This document shows, in pieces, positions 34,148 to 45,099 of a stretch of 64,000 nucleotides of DNA. The notes under the pieces were generated by a model. That model had not been told where the DNA came from, searched no databases, and saw nothing but the letters and a program-made list of their open reading frames with translations. How positions within the stretch are numbered: position 1 is the first letter of the stretch; each line of letters begins with the position of its first letter. This DNA comes from Winogradskyella undariae (GTDB lineage: Bacteria > Bacteroidota > Bacteroidia > Flavobacteriales > Flavobacteriaceae): positions 29,834-93,833 of the forward strand of contig NZ_JABTEL010000014.1 of the NCBI RefSeq assembly GCF_013285155.1, written 5' to 3'. Both the position numbers and the translations under genes were made by a program.

Positions 34148-36827
34148 TTACGCCGTAATCATTATCATTATTATCTATTTAGCAATGTTGTTTTACATTG
34201 CTTTTCTTGCTGAAAAGAAACGACAAAGTAAATGGGTAAATAATCCATACGTCTACACCTTGTCTTTAGCGGTTTATTGTTCAGCATGGACGTATTATGG
34301 AAGCGTAGGCATTGCCGCTAATTCCGGAATCCATTTTTTACCAATCTATTTAGGTCCTGTTATTGCTGCGCCTTTATGGATTGTAATGCTTCGGAAAATT
34401 ATAAGAATATCTAAGCAACATAAAATTTCTTCAATTGCAGATTTTATTTCTTTACGTTACGGAAATAATAGATTTTTGGGCGCATTAGTTACTGTGATTT
34501 GTCTTTTTGGTACCTTGCCTTATATTTCTTTACAGTTGAAGGCCGTCTCAGAAACCTTCGAAATTATATCTGGAGATAATAGTTATGTTTCTACCACCGT
34601 AATTGACGATTCTACATTTTACATCGCTTTATTATTAGCCATATTCGCTGCTTTTTTTGGAACTCAAAATACAGATGCATCAGAAAAACATAAAGGTATT
34701 GTTGCTACAGTGGCATTAGAGTCGATGTTGAAGTTGTTGTTTTTTCTGGCTATAGGAGCGTATATTACATTCTACTTGTTTGATGGGACTTCGGATATTT
34801 ACGAGAAAATTTCTGTAACAGATAACTTTAAAGAACTTTCGACACTTGGCAAAATGGAAGATGGCTTTAATTGGTTTTTTATGATTGGGTTATCATTTAT
34901 GGTCGTGTTTTTATTACCAAGACAGTTTCAAGTTGCCGTTTTAGAGAATAACAGAGAAAAACATCTTAAGAAGGCTATTTGGTTATTTCCATTGTATTTA
35001 TTATTGTTTAATATTTTTGTCATCTTTATTGCTTGGGCAGGGAAACTCACTTTTGGGTCCACAGAAAATGCAGAATACTATACGCTATTATTGCCCTTAG
35101 AGCATGGGAATACCTTTTTGGCAACGCTTGTGTTTTTAGGTGGGTTTTCAGCGGTGATTTCTATGGTTGTAGTGTCTACTTTGGCGTTGTCTACAATGGT
35201 GAGTAACAACTTGGTGATTCCGTATGGGTTCTTAGATAAATTTATAAAAAATCAACCGGAACGGAATTCAAAATATATTAAAACTATTCGTCGTGTTTCT
35301 ATTTTTACCATCATTATCGCAGCATATTTCTTTTATGTGTTGTTTTCAAAAGCATTATCGCTCTACTCAATAGGTTTAATTTCTTTTGTGATTATTTCGC
35401 AATTGGCACCTTCCTTTTTTATAGGTTTATACTGGAATCGTGGCTCATCAAAAGGTGCTATTATCGGAATGATAGTTGGGTTTTGTATTGCTATTTATAC
35501 CTTGGTTTTGCCGTTTACATTGGAAGCTTATACAGGTACAGACGATTTTCGTCAATATGGATTAATGGGTATTGAAGCCTTAAAACCCTATGCCTTATTT
35601 GGAATTGATTTTCTAAGTCCACCAGCTCACGCTTTTTTCTGGAGTATAACCTTTAATTTGTTTAGCTATTTAATGTTTTCATTAATGTCTAAAGGAAATT
35701 ATAGAGAACGTAATTATGCTGAAATGTTTGTAGATAGTAAAAACTTTACAAATCTTCAGGATAGTGCCTTGGTTTGGAAAGGTGAAGCTTATGTGGCAGA
35801 TATTAAAAATGTTTTAGCACGATTTTTAGGTGAAAAAAGAGCGAATCGTGCTTTAAAAATATTTTTCACAAAGTATAAATTATCTCAAGATACACAGTTG
35901 GCAGATGCACGTTTAATTAATTTTTCAGAAAAACTCTTAACAGGAAGTATTGGTTCTGCATCAGCAAAAATATTAATTGCAAGTGTGGTTAAGGAAGAGC
36001 AGATTAGTTTGGTTGAGGTTTTAAAGATTTTAGAGGAATCTAAAGAGAACATAGTTAGCAATAAAGTACTTCTAGAAAAGTCGAATGAGTTATCTCAATT
36101 AACATTTCAATTGAAAGAGGCTAATGACGAGTTGATAGATAAAGACAAGCAAAAAGATGAATTTTTAGATACTGTCGCCCATGAGTTAAAAACGCCAATA
36201 ACAGGAATTCGTGCAGCAGCCGAAGTCATTCTAGATGATGAGGAAATGCCTAAAGAAATTAAAGCCCGATTTTTAAAGAATATTTTACAAGATTCGGATC
36301 GTTTAGGGCGCTTAATCAATAATATTTTAGATTTTGAAAAATTAGAAACAGGTGGTTTGCATTTAGACTTACAACCACAAGATATTCAAAAAACAATTGG
36401 TAAAGCTATTGCTAGTGTTTCTCAAATTGCAGCAAAAAAAGAAGTTTTAATTGTAAATAACAATATACATCCTTTTGTAATTAACTATGATGAAGACCGT
36501 ATTCTTCAAGTATTGACCAATTTATTATCTAATGCTATTAAATTTTGCGAAACAAAAACAGGAAAAATTATAGTCGATTATAAGATCGGTAACCAAGTCG
36601 TTGAAATCTCAGTAGCAGATAATGGAAAAGGAATTCCGGAAGAAGATTTTATTTATATTTTCGATAAATTTTACCAATCTAAAAATCAAAATACAAGAAA
36701 ACCAGAAGGTAGTGGGTTAGGTTTAGCGATTACAAAACAAATAGTAGAAAAGCATAAAGGGAAAATTTGGGCCAAAAAAGACATGAAAAATGGTGCAACG
36801 CTTGTTTTTACAATACCTTTTGAGTAA
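34140..36827 (+). CDS. symporter-domain sensor histidine kinase (CrbS/CbrA type)
   Basis: An 895-residue protein. Residues 1-510 are an SSS (sodium:solute symporter) domain with about 13 helices, e.g. SLAVYCSAWTYYGSVGIAAN and GGFSAVISMVVVSTLALSTM. Residues about 530-620 (ALVWKGEAYVADIKNVLARF onward) look like the STAC linker. A coiled coil leads to the kinase: H681 in DTVAHELKTPITG, N-box NLLSNAIKF, G1 VADNGKGIP, F-box FDKFYQ and G2 GSGLGLAI. Kinases of this build (CrbS, MxtR, CbrA) sense acetate or histidine-like nutrients. It lies directly after the symporter genes, and the receiver gene follows after 16 bases. Confidence 0.93.
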   Translation: MNSYAVIIIIIIYLAMLFYIAFLAEKKRQSKWVNNPYVYTLSLAVYCSAWTYYGSVGIAANSGIHFLPIYLGPVIAAPLWIVMLRKIIRISKQHKISSIADFISLRYGNNRFLGALVTVICLFGTLPYISLQLKAVSETFEIISGDNSYVSTTVIDDSTFYIALLLAIFAAFFGTQNTDASEKHKGIVATVALESMLKLLFFLAIGAYITFYLFDGTSDIYEKISVTDNFKELSTLGKMEDGFNWFFMIGLSFMVVFLLPRQFQVAVLENNREKHLKKAIWLFPLYLLLFNIFVIFIAWAGKLTFGSTENAEYYTLLLPLEHGNTFLATLVFLGGFSAVISMVVVSTLALSTMVSNNLVIPYGFLDKFIKNQPERNSKYIKTIRRVSIFTIIIAAYFFYVLFSKALSLYSIGLISFVIISQLAPSFFIGLYWNRGSSKGAIIGMIVGFCIAIYTLVLPFTLEAYTGTDDFRQYGLMGIEALKPYALFGIDFLSPPAHAFFWSITFNLFSYLMFSLMSKGNYRERNYAEMFVDSKNFTNLQDSALVWKGEAYVADIKNVLARFLGEKRANRALKIFFTKYKLSQDTQLADARLINFSEKLLTGSIGSASAKILIASVVKEEQISLVEVLKILEESKENIVSNKVLLEKSNELSQLTFQLKEANDELIDKDKQKDEFLDTVAHELKTPITGIRAAAEVILDDEEMPKEIKARFLKNILQDSDRLGRLINNILDFEKLETGGLHLDLQPQDIQKTIGKAIASVSQIAAKKEVLIVNNNIHPFVINYDEDRILQVLTNLLSNAIKFCETKTGKIIVDYKIGNQVVEISVADNGKGIPEEDFIYIFDKFYQSKNQNTRKPEGSGLGLAITKQIVEKHKGKIWAKKDMKNGATLVFTIPFE

Positions 36828-36843
36828 ATTGATACCCTAAAGT

Positions 36844-37209
36844 ATGAAGAAGAAGATTTTAATTGTTGACGATGAACCAAATATTGTGATGTCGTTAGAG
36901 TACACCTTCAAAAAACAAGGTTTTGAAGTGTTTATTGCAAGAGATGGAAGTGAGGCTTTAGAAATATTAAAACATCATACGCCTAACGTTGTTTTGTTAG
37001 ATATTATGATGCCAAATGTAGATGGGTATCAAACCTTAACATTTATAAAAGAAACAGAGAGTTTAAAACACATTAAAGTCGTGTTTTTAACCGCAAAGAA
37101 TAAAGCTTCAGACGTTGAAAAGGGACTAAGTCTCGGAGCCGATAAATATTTAACTAAACCCTTTTCAGTAAAAAAAATAGTTTCTGAAATTCAGGAACTT
37201 GTGACTTAG
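36844..37209 (+). CDS. receiver-only response regulator
   Basis: A 121-residue CheY-like receiver: acid pair D9/D10 (ILIVDDEP), phosphoacceptor D53 (VVLLDIMMPNVDG), the Thr of VVFLTAKN and the Lys of ADKYLTKPFS. Nothing follows the receiver, so there is no DNA-binding output. This differs from the CrbR/ErdR partners of similar kinases, which have a LuxR-type HTH. It must pass the signal to another protein, for example by phosphotransfer or protein contact. It is the last gene of the kinase operon. Confidence 0.93.
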   Translation: MKKKILIVDDEPNIVMSLEYTFKKQGFEVFIARDGSEALEILKHHTPNVVLLDIMMPNVDGYQTLTFIKETESLKHIKVVFLTAKNKASDVEKGLSLGADKYLTKPFSVKKIVSEIQELVT

Positions 37210-37229
37210 AAACAGTCTGTTAAATCTTA

Positions 37230-37251
37230 TTTGAAATTGGTTTTGTGTGCA
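37230..37251 (+). promoter_or_regulatory. 22-base element shared by the two acetate-locus promoters, copy 2
   Basis: Reads TTTGAAATTGG then TTTTGTGTGCA and matches the reverse complement of 30454-30475 at 19 of 22 positions. It ends 31 bases before the ATG at 37283, the first gene of the propionate/acetate-CoA ligase group. The core TTTGTGTGCAAACAAA here also has TTTGT/ACAAA half-sites. Confidence 0.6.
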
Positions 37252-37282
37252 AACAAACTAAGTTTAATTAAAATTTAAAGAC

Positions 37283-37507
37283 ATGAAGTTTCACATTAAC
37301 CCATTAGCGTCAGATATAATTATAAGTATCTATGCAATTGCAACGCTTTTTATAAGGTTTAAATACGAAAACATTGCCAATGTAACACCTATGCTTTCTA
37401 TAGTTATGGGGATTTGTTTCTTGGTGATTATTTGGGTACTTATAAAACTCAAAATACTCAATCCTAATTGGTTTGGCTTACTTAACTCTAAAAAAGCAAA
37501 GTCATGA
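37283..37507 (+). CDS. small two-helix membrane protein upstream of prpE
   Basis: A 74-residue protein with two hydrophobic helices, PLASDIIISIYAIATLFIRF and TPMLSIVMGICFLVIIWVLI, and a basic C-terminal tail (NSKKAKS). I recognise no family. Its stop overlaps the prpE start (ATGA, 4 bases), so it is translationally coupled to prpE and should be expressed with it. It may be a transport helper or regulator for short-chain acids; that is only inference from position. Confidence 0.7.
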   Translation: MKFHINPLASDIIISIYAIATLFIRFKYENIANVTPMLSIVMGICFLVIIWVLIKLKILNPNWFGLLNSKKAKS

Positions 37508-39399
37508 AATACCAAGAATTTTATAACGAAAGTATACAGAACCCAGAGCAATTTTGGAAAAATCAAGCGAGCAATATAGATTGGTTTAAATCACCTAAAA
37601 CTATTTTGTCTAAAGATCAATATGATTATAATCAATGGTTTGAAGATGGAGCGTTGAATCTCAGTTATTTGTGTATAGATAAGCATGTTAAGGATGGTTA
37701 TGGAGCGCAAAAAGCCTTAATCTATGATTCACCTGTTACTAATACAAAGCAGCAAATTACATTTAATGAGTTACATCACGAAGTTTCAAAATTAGCCGGT
37801 GGTTTACAAAACTTAGGACTTACAAAGGGAGATACTTGTATTATTTATATGCCTATGATTCCTCAAGCTATTTATGCAATGTTAGCTTGTGCAAGACTTG
37901 GAGTTATTCATTCTGTTGTTTTTGGTGGATTTGCACCTCATGAGTTGGCCATTCGTATTGACGATTGTAAACCCAAAGCTATTATTACAGCATCTAATGG
38001 TGTAGAAATCGAAAAGATTATTCCTTATAAGCCTTTTGTAGATGAAGCCATTGTAAAGGCCGTAAATAAACCTAAACATGTTATTGTTTTTGATCGGGAA
38101 CTCGGGGTTGAAATCCCAGAGAAAGATTATGATATAGATTATACAACTTTAGTTGAAAAATCACCATCTATAGAAGCAGTAGCGGTAGCATCAACACATC
38201 CTTCTTATGTATTGTATACATCAGGAACAACGGGAACACCTAAAGGAATTATTAGAGATACAGGCGGATATGCAACAGCGCTTAAGTTCTCTATGAAATA
38301 TATTTATGGTGTAGATGAAGGTGAAACCTTTTGGGCAGCAAGTGATGTTGGTTGGGTTGTGGGGCATAGTTTTATTGCTTACGGACCATTATTAAATAGA
38401 AATACAACTATTGTTTTTGAAGGTAAACCGATTAGAACACCAGATGCTTCTACTTTTTGGCGTGTAATAGATGAAAATAAAGTGAAAGCGATGTTTACGG
38501 CACCAACAGCTATAAGAGCAATTAAAAAAGAAGATCCAACAGGTCGTTTATTAAAACCATACGATTTATCTAGCTTAAAATATTTATTTCTAGCAGGTGA
38601 ACGTTGTGATGTGGCTACTTTAAATTGGGCAGAAGAAAAATTAAATATTCCTGTTATTGACCATTGGTGGCAAACCGAAAGTGGGTGGCCTATGCTAGCT
38701 AATATGGTAGGTGTAGCTATTCAACCTATAAAAGAAGGATCAGCAGGTTTATCGGTATGTGGTTATGATATTCAAATATTAAATGAAGAAGGTGAAGAAG
38801 TCCAATCTAGTGTAGAAGGTTATGTGGCATTAAAACTACCATTGCCACCAGGAACGCTAAGCAATCTTTGGGGGAACCCTGATCGTTTTAAGTTTGGGTA
38901 TTTAAATCGTTTTCCTGGGTATTATTTTTCTGGAGATGGCGGTTATAAAGATGAAGATGGTTACGTATTTATAACGGGGCGTGTAGATGATATTATAAAT
39001 GTTGCCGGACATCGTTTATCTACTGCAGAAATGGAAGAGATTGTATTTTCACATAAAGCGGTTGCAGAATGCGCTGTATTTGGTGTGCATTGTGAATTAA
39101 AGGGACAAAAGCCTTTAGGTTTAGTGGTTTTAAAAACAGATAAAGTTTATGAAGCAGAACAAACACAAAAGGAAATAATAAAAGACGTTAGACGAGAAAT
39201 AGGAGCAGTGGCATCTTTTAGACAAGTACTTGTTGTACAGCGTTTACCGAAAACAAGAAGCGGTAAAACATTACGTAAATTATTGCGGAATATCGCTGAT
39301 GACCTAGAATTTAATATACCATCAACCATTGATGATGTTGCTATTGTAGATGAAATAAAAGCAGTATATCAAATACATAAAATAGGGATTCATAGTTAG
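37504..39399 (+). CDS. prpE: propionate-CoA ligase (PrpE type)
   Basis: A 631-residue AMP-forming acyl-CoA synthetase. A3/P-loop motif LYTSGTTGTPKGI, A5-type DHWWQTESGWP, A7 YYFSGDGGYKDEDGY, A8 GRVDDIINVAGHRLST and A10 [14 protein letters not shown] with the catalytic Lys that protein acetyltransferases often modify. The GKPIRTPDASTFWRVI and GIIRDTGGYATAL stretches are those of PrpE rather than Acs. It makes propionyl-CoA from propionate, ATP and CoA. It is coupled to the small membrane protein gene upstream and followed by acs (108-base gap). Confidence 0.92.
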   Translation: MKYQEFYNESIQNPEQFWKNQASNIDWFKSPKTILSKDQYDYNQWFEDGALNLSYLCIDKHVKDGYGAQKALIYDSPVTNTKQQITFNELHHEVSKLAGGLQNLGLTKGDTCIIYMPMIPQAIYAMLACARLGVIHSVVFGGFAPHELAIRIDDCKPKAIITASNGVEIEKIIPYKPFVDEAIVKAVNKPKHVIVFDRELGVEIPEKDYDIDYTTLVEKSPSIEAVAVASTHPSYVLYTSGTTGTPKGIIRDTGGYATALKFSMKYIYGVDEGETFWAASDVGWVVGHSFIAYGPLLNRNTTIVFEGKPIRTPDASTFWRVIDENKVKAMFTAPTAIRAIKKEDPTGRLLKPYDLSSLKYLFLAGERCDVATLNWAEEKLNIPVIDHWWQTESGWPMLANMVGVAIQPIKEGSAGLSVCGYDIQILNEEGEEVQSSVEGYVALKLPLPPGTLSNLWGNPDRFKFGYLNRFPGYYFSGDGGYKDEDGYVFITGRVDDIINVAGHRLSTAEMEEIVFSHKAVAECAVFGVHCELKGQKPLGLVVLKTDKVYEAEQTQKEIIKDVRREIGAVASFRQVLVVQRLPKTRSGKTLRKLLRNIADDLEFNIPSTIDDVAIVDEIKAVYQIHKIGIHS

Positions 39400-39507
39400 G
39401 ATTTAAATTTAATATCTTTAAAAATAGAAATCACCAATAAACTCGTTTCCTCTCGTGTTTAATAATGCGTTTGAGAAATTTAGAAATAACAATAAAATAT
39501 AAAAAGA

Positions 39508-41415
<1,908 letters not shown>

Positions 41416-41417
41416 AT

Positions 41418-41579
41418 TTAAGATTCGTTTTCCTTTTTAGCTTTAGCAAGTTCAACAATAGCTTTTAGTCTAGCTTTGCGTTCGTCAGATTTAGACTTCA
41501 ATTTATTCTTTTTCTGGTTAATCAGCCTGCTATGTTTAGCTTTGTTAACTGTGTTTTTTTCGCGTCCTTTTTTGGCCAT
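41418..41579 (-). CDS. small Lys/Arg-rich protein
   Basis: A 53-residue, strongly basic protein (MAKKGREKNTVNKAKHSRLI onward) with alternating Lys/Arg/Glu and no hydrophobic core; probably a helical nucleic-acid-binding or ribosome-associated peptide. The ATG at 41579 is chosen because the MAKKGREKN start is far more natural than the nine residues upstream. Its stop lies 2 bases from that of acs, which it faces. The family is not recognised. Confidence 0.6.
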   Translation of the reverse strand: MAKKGREKNTVNKAKHSRLINQKKNKLKSKSDERKARLKAIVELAKAKKENES

Positions 41580-41632
41580 GGTTAAATCATAAGTATCAAG
41601 TTGCAAAACTAAGCATAATTTAATATAAACTT

Positions 41633-41670
41633 AATGGCATTGTAGATCGCTTTTGTTCTACAATGCCATT
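41633..41670. repeat. perfect 14-base inverted repeat between divergent genes
   Basis: AATGGCATTGTAGA and TCTACAATGCCATT flank a 10-base centre. The repeat lies upstream of both the small basic gene and the HAD hydrolase gene. A TATCTTCG at 41680-41687 next to it resembles a -7 box (one mismatch to TAnnTTTG). It could be an operator, a 5' leader hairpin, or a terminator remnant. Confidence 0.7.
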
Positions 41671-41706
41671 TTACTTTTTTATCTTCGCCTCAAATTAGAA
41701 AAAGTT

Positions 41707-42372
41707 ATGCTAAAAGCTGTATTATTTGACATGGATGGTGTTATTGTTGATACCGAACCTTTACACCGTAAAGCTTATTTTCAAATGTTTGATGAGGTAA
41801 ACATCGATGTTACGAATGAATTGTTTGAATCTTTTACAGGACAATCCACTATTAATATCTGTAAATACTTAGTCGATCAGTTTAATTTAACTGAAACACC
41901 AGAATATTTAGTGAGTTTAAAACGTAAGCATTATAAATATTTGTTTGATAATGGAGAGCTAGATCTTATTGAAGGGGTTTTAGAGCGAATTAAAGATTTT
42001 CATGCTAATGGTGTAACTTTAGTCGTGGCTTCTTCTGCATCAATGCCAGGTATAGAACTTATTTTTAATCGTTTTGATCTTAATCCTTATTTTACTAATA
42101 AGTTTAGTGGAGCAGATTTAAAAGAATCTAAACCACACCCAGAAATTTTTTTAAAAGCAGCAGAATCTACAGGTTTTGATAAGTCTGAATGTATGGTAAT
42201 TGAAGATTCTACTAACGGAATTAAAGCAGCCAATGCGGCAGGAATTTTTTGTGTGGGTTACAAGAGTTTAAATTCTAAGAATCAAAATTATAAAATTGCT
42301 AATTATGTGATTTCTGATTTTAGTGAGATTGCTTTTTCAAAAAGTGATGAATTTTTTAAACCTTTGGTTTAG
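41707..42372 (+). CDS. HAD-family hydrolase (beta-phosphoglucomutase-like)
   Basis: A 221-residue HAD phosphatase/phosphomutase with a helical cap (residues about 16-90). Motif I is LFDMDGVIVDTEP (D9/D11), motif II VVASSASMPG, motif III the Lys of ESKPHPEIFLKAA, and motif IV MVIEDSTNGIKAANAAG. The cap and the GVIVDTEPLH start are those of the beta-PGM/YniC-type subfamily; exact substrate not deducible. ATG 41707 is used, as the upstream 18 residues lack family similarity. Single gene. Confidence 0.9.
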   Translation: MLKAVLFDMDGVIVDTEPLHRKAYFQMFDEVNIDVTNELFESFTGQSTINICKYLVDQFNLTETPEYLVSLKRKHYKYLFDNGELDLIEGVLERIKDFHANGVTLVVASSASMPGIELIFNRFDLNPYFTNKFSGADLKESKPHPEIFLKAAESTGFDKSECMVIEDSTNGIKAANAAGIFCVGYKSLNSKNQNYKIANYVISDFSEIAFSKSDEFFKPLV

Positions 42373-42397
42373 TCGATAAAATATTATTTTATAGTAT

Positions 42398-42436
42398 AAA
42401 AAAAATGTTGCTAAGTAAATTAGCAACATTTTTTTG
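42398..42436. terminator. bidirectional terminator between convergent genes
   Basis: AAAAATGTTGCTA and TAGCAACATTTTT form a perfect stem with a 7-base loop, with A and T tracts on both sides. It serves the HAD gene (plus) and the outer-membrane receptor gene (minus). Confidence 0.92.
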
Positions 42437-42458
42437 TTTTGTATGTTTTAGTGAAGGT

Positions 42459-44984
42459 TTATCCTTCAAATTCCATATCGTCCCCACCATTTCCTCGGTT
42501 AGAACGCTCTTTATTATTTAACATTTGATTAAATCTGTAGATGAATGAAACATTAACTTGGCGTTGTCTCCATTGAAACTCACTATAACTACTATAGAAA
42601 TCTGTAGTCGTTACAGATTTATATTTCCTAGAGTTAAGTAAATCTCTAACGTTTACTGAAATAGTCGCTTTTTTATTTAGTATTTCTTTACTGAATGCTA
42701 AATCTAAAGAGAAAATACCTTCGGTATCCGATTGTGCTTCTTGTCTAGCACCTCTGTAAAAAGCACTTGTTTGCCAATCTATAGCTAGAGGTAAAGTTAC
42801 CTTAGAGCTAAAACGTGCAAACCAACTTGTGTTTTTTGCTCCGTAATCAACGCCATTAAAATCACCTTCTGTTTCAAATTGAAAGAAATTAAAACTAGAG
42901 TTTAATCTTAACCATTTTTCTGGACTGTACATAATACCAAGTTCAGTTCCTATTCTTTTATTTGTAGCTAAATTAATAGGGATTGTTCTAATAATATCAA
43001 TACCATCTGTAGTTGTTTGTCCTGTGTTTTCCTGTACGCGTTCAAAAGAATCTGTTTCGTATTGGTAATAAACAGATGAGGTTAAAGTCAATTCTTCCCA
43101 ACGTTTTAAATATCCTAAATCAAAAGTACTAGAATATGCAGGAGCTAAATTAGGGTTTCCTTGAAATATATTTGTTCTACTAGAACGCGAAGGAAAAGGG
43201 TTAATGTACCAACCACGGGGACGGTTAATTCTTCTATTAAAACCTAGTGTAATGCTTTCTTCATTTCCAGAATCAGAATCAGTTAAATTATAAATAAAAT
43301 TAACGGTAGGGAAGAGACCTAAATAATTATTGTCAAAATCAGTGTCAATAGGAAAGCCAAATTCTGCAACCAACTCATCCTCGTTTAGAAGAGAATTAAT
43401 TTTTCCTTTTAATTGTGTGTTTTCCAATCTTAAACCAAATAAGAAAGAGAATTTCCCTATTTTAGATCCATATTGAGTATATAAAGCATTTACATTTTCA
43501 GTATAATCGAAAATATTTGAATTAACGTCATTAATTTCAAGTATTCCTGTATCTAGATTTTCTTGGTTTAATTGATAATCAGTTACGCTATTTTCAAAAC
43601 TTCCACGATACCCAGCTTCAAAACGAGAATCTTTTCCAAGCGGTAATACATAATCAGCTTGAAGTAAATATTCATTTTGATCTTCGTTTGTAAACTCTTG
43701 TTCTATTTGAAAAGGTTCTGGATTAGTTTGGTTTGTGTAAATGTAATCTTCATCTAAATAAGTTATTCCATCTTCTTTCTTTTTTTCATATTGAAAATCA
43801 GCGGTAAGTTTATGGTCACTATCTTCTCCAAATTTTTTCACATAGTTAAGAGCAACTTGATAGCCGTTGTCTTTTTCTGTTTCCCTTTCCATTCTAAGAG
43901 TTCTTTCAACTATCACATTATTGTTAAAGCGGTCACTATTATTTTTAGAAACGTCAGAATCATTTCCAAAGTTGTAAAATAAGCTACCTGTTATAGAAGA
44001 CGATTCGTCTAAAAAGTACTCCATTCCAATGTTAGCATTGTAGTTTCTGCTTAAGCGATCTACTTTTTTATCCTCACTAATTCTTCTAAATTCAGGTTCA
44101 TCAACTGATCCATCATCGTTTAAGGTATCAAAGTAATCTACATCAGTAAAAGTTGTACGTGGAGCATCTGAATAACGCCATCCAAAATTAGAAAATAGAT
44201 TGTATTTTTCTTTGCGGTAATTTAATGTAGCAGAGACACCTAAATTATCAGGGTTACCTGCTGTTAAATTAATAGATCCATTAAAGCCAAGTGTTTCTTT
44301 TTGTCTTAATATAATATTAAGAATTCCTGCAGTACCTTCAGCATCGTATCTTGCAGAAGGAGATGTAATCACTTCAACACGCTCTATAGCTTCAGCGGGT
44401 AATTGACTTAATATATTACTGTCTCCAAAACCTGCCATTGCAGATGGTTTTCCATTAATCAAGATGCGGACATTTTCATTTCCTCTTAAACTAATAGCGC
44501 CTTCAACATCAACATCTACAGAAGGTACATTATTAAGTGCATCACTTACAGTTCCTCCAGCAGTAGTTAAATCTTGGCCTATATTATAGATTTTTTTATC
44601 TAATTTAATTTCTACAGTAGTTCTTTCTGCAACAACCATAACTTCATTGAGGGTAGAAACATCTAATTCTAAATTAATGGTTCCTAAATTGAGATCTTTT
44701 GTTATGTTTTGTTCTGGGAAAGTCTTTGTTATATATGAAATATATTCTACGGATATCTCGTAAATCCCAGAAGAAACTTCAACTTCAAATTTACCGTTGA
44801 GATCTGTAATACCACCTGTTACAATTGTATTATCTGCTTTGGATTTAACAACAACAGTTGCATATTCTAAAGGGATATTAGTATCTTTTTCAACAATTAC
44901 ACCCTTAATTTTTACGTCTTTTTGAGCAAACGAAAAATTTAGAAAAAAAAGAATAAAGGTAGCGGTTATAATATTTATTTTCAT
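42459..44984 (-). CDS. TonB-dependent-receptor-like outer-membrane protein
   Basis: An 841-residue protein with a signal peptide (MKINIITATFILFFLNFSFA), a CarboxypepD_reg-like beta-sandwich (residues 25-110; VEKDTNIPLEYATVVVKSK, VTGGITDLNGKFEVEV), a TonB plug (about 125-235; GGTVSDALNNVPSVDVDVEG, SLRGNENVRILINGKPSA) and a long OMP_b-brl_3-type barrel to the end. The C-terminal tail NKERSNRGNGGDDMEFEG is charged and not a typical barrel end. Such proteins are common in Bacteroidetes; the substrate is unknown. No SusD or TonB gene is adjacent. The short secreted protein at 45100 is just upstream. Confidence 0.9.
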   Translation of the reverse strand: MKINIITATFILFFLNFSFAQKDVKIKGVIVEKDTNIPLEYATVVVKSKADNTIVTGGITDLNGKFEVEVSSGIYEISVEYISYITKTFPEQNITKDLNLGTINLELDVSTLNEVMVVAERTTVEIKLDKKIYNIGQDLTTAGGTVSDALNNVPSVDVDVEGAISLRGNENVRILINGKPSAMAGFGDSNILSQLPAEAIERVEVITSPSARYDAEGTAGILNIILRQKETLGFNGSINLTAGNPDNLGVSATLNYRKEKYNLFSNFGWRYSDAPRTTFTDVDYFDTLNDDGSVDEPEFRRISEDKKVDRLSRNYNANIGMEYFLDESSSITGSLFYNFGNDSDVSKNNSDRFNNNVIVERTLRMERETEKDNGYQVALNYVKKFGEDSDHKLTADFQYEKKKEDGITYLDEDYIYTNQTNPEPFQIEQEFTNEDQNEYLLQADYVLPLGKDSRFEAGYRGSFENSVTDYQLNQENLDTGILEINDVNSNIFDYTENVNALYTQYGSKIGKFSFLFGLRLENTQLKGKINSLLNEDELVAEFGFPIDTDFDNNYLGLFPTVNFIYNLTDSDSGNEESITLGFNRRINRPRGWYINPFPSRSSRTNIFQGNPNLAPAYSSTFDLGYLKRWEELTLTSSVYYQYETDSFERVQENTGQTTTDGIDIIRTIPINLATNKRIGTELGIMYSPEKWLRLNSSFNFFQFETEGDFNGVDYGAKNTSWFARFSSKVTLPLAIDWQTSAFYRGARQEAQSDTEGIFSLDLAFSKEILNKKATISVNVRDLLNSRKYKSVTTTDFYSSYSEFQWRQRQVNVSFIYRFNQMLNNKERSNRGNGGDDMEFEG

Positions 44985-45099
44985 TGCAAGTTTTTAGTTA
45001 AGCAACAAAAATAAGGTTCCTTGTCATGTATTTGGTTAATCTTATGTTAAAGCAAATAAGGATGTGTTAAAGCCTAAAAAGTTTAACATAATGTGATTA

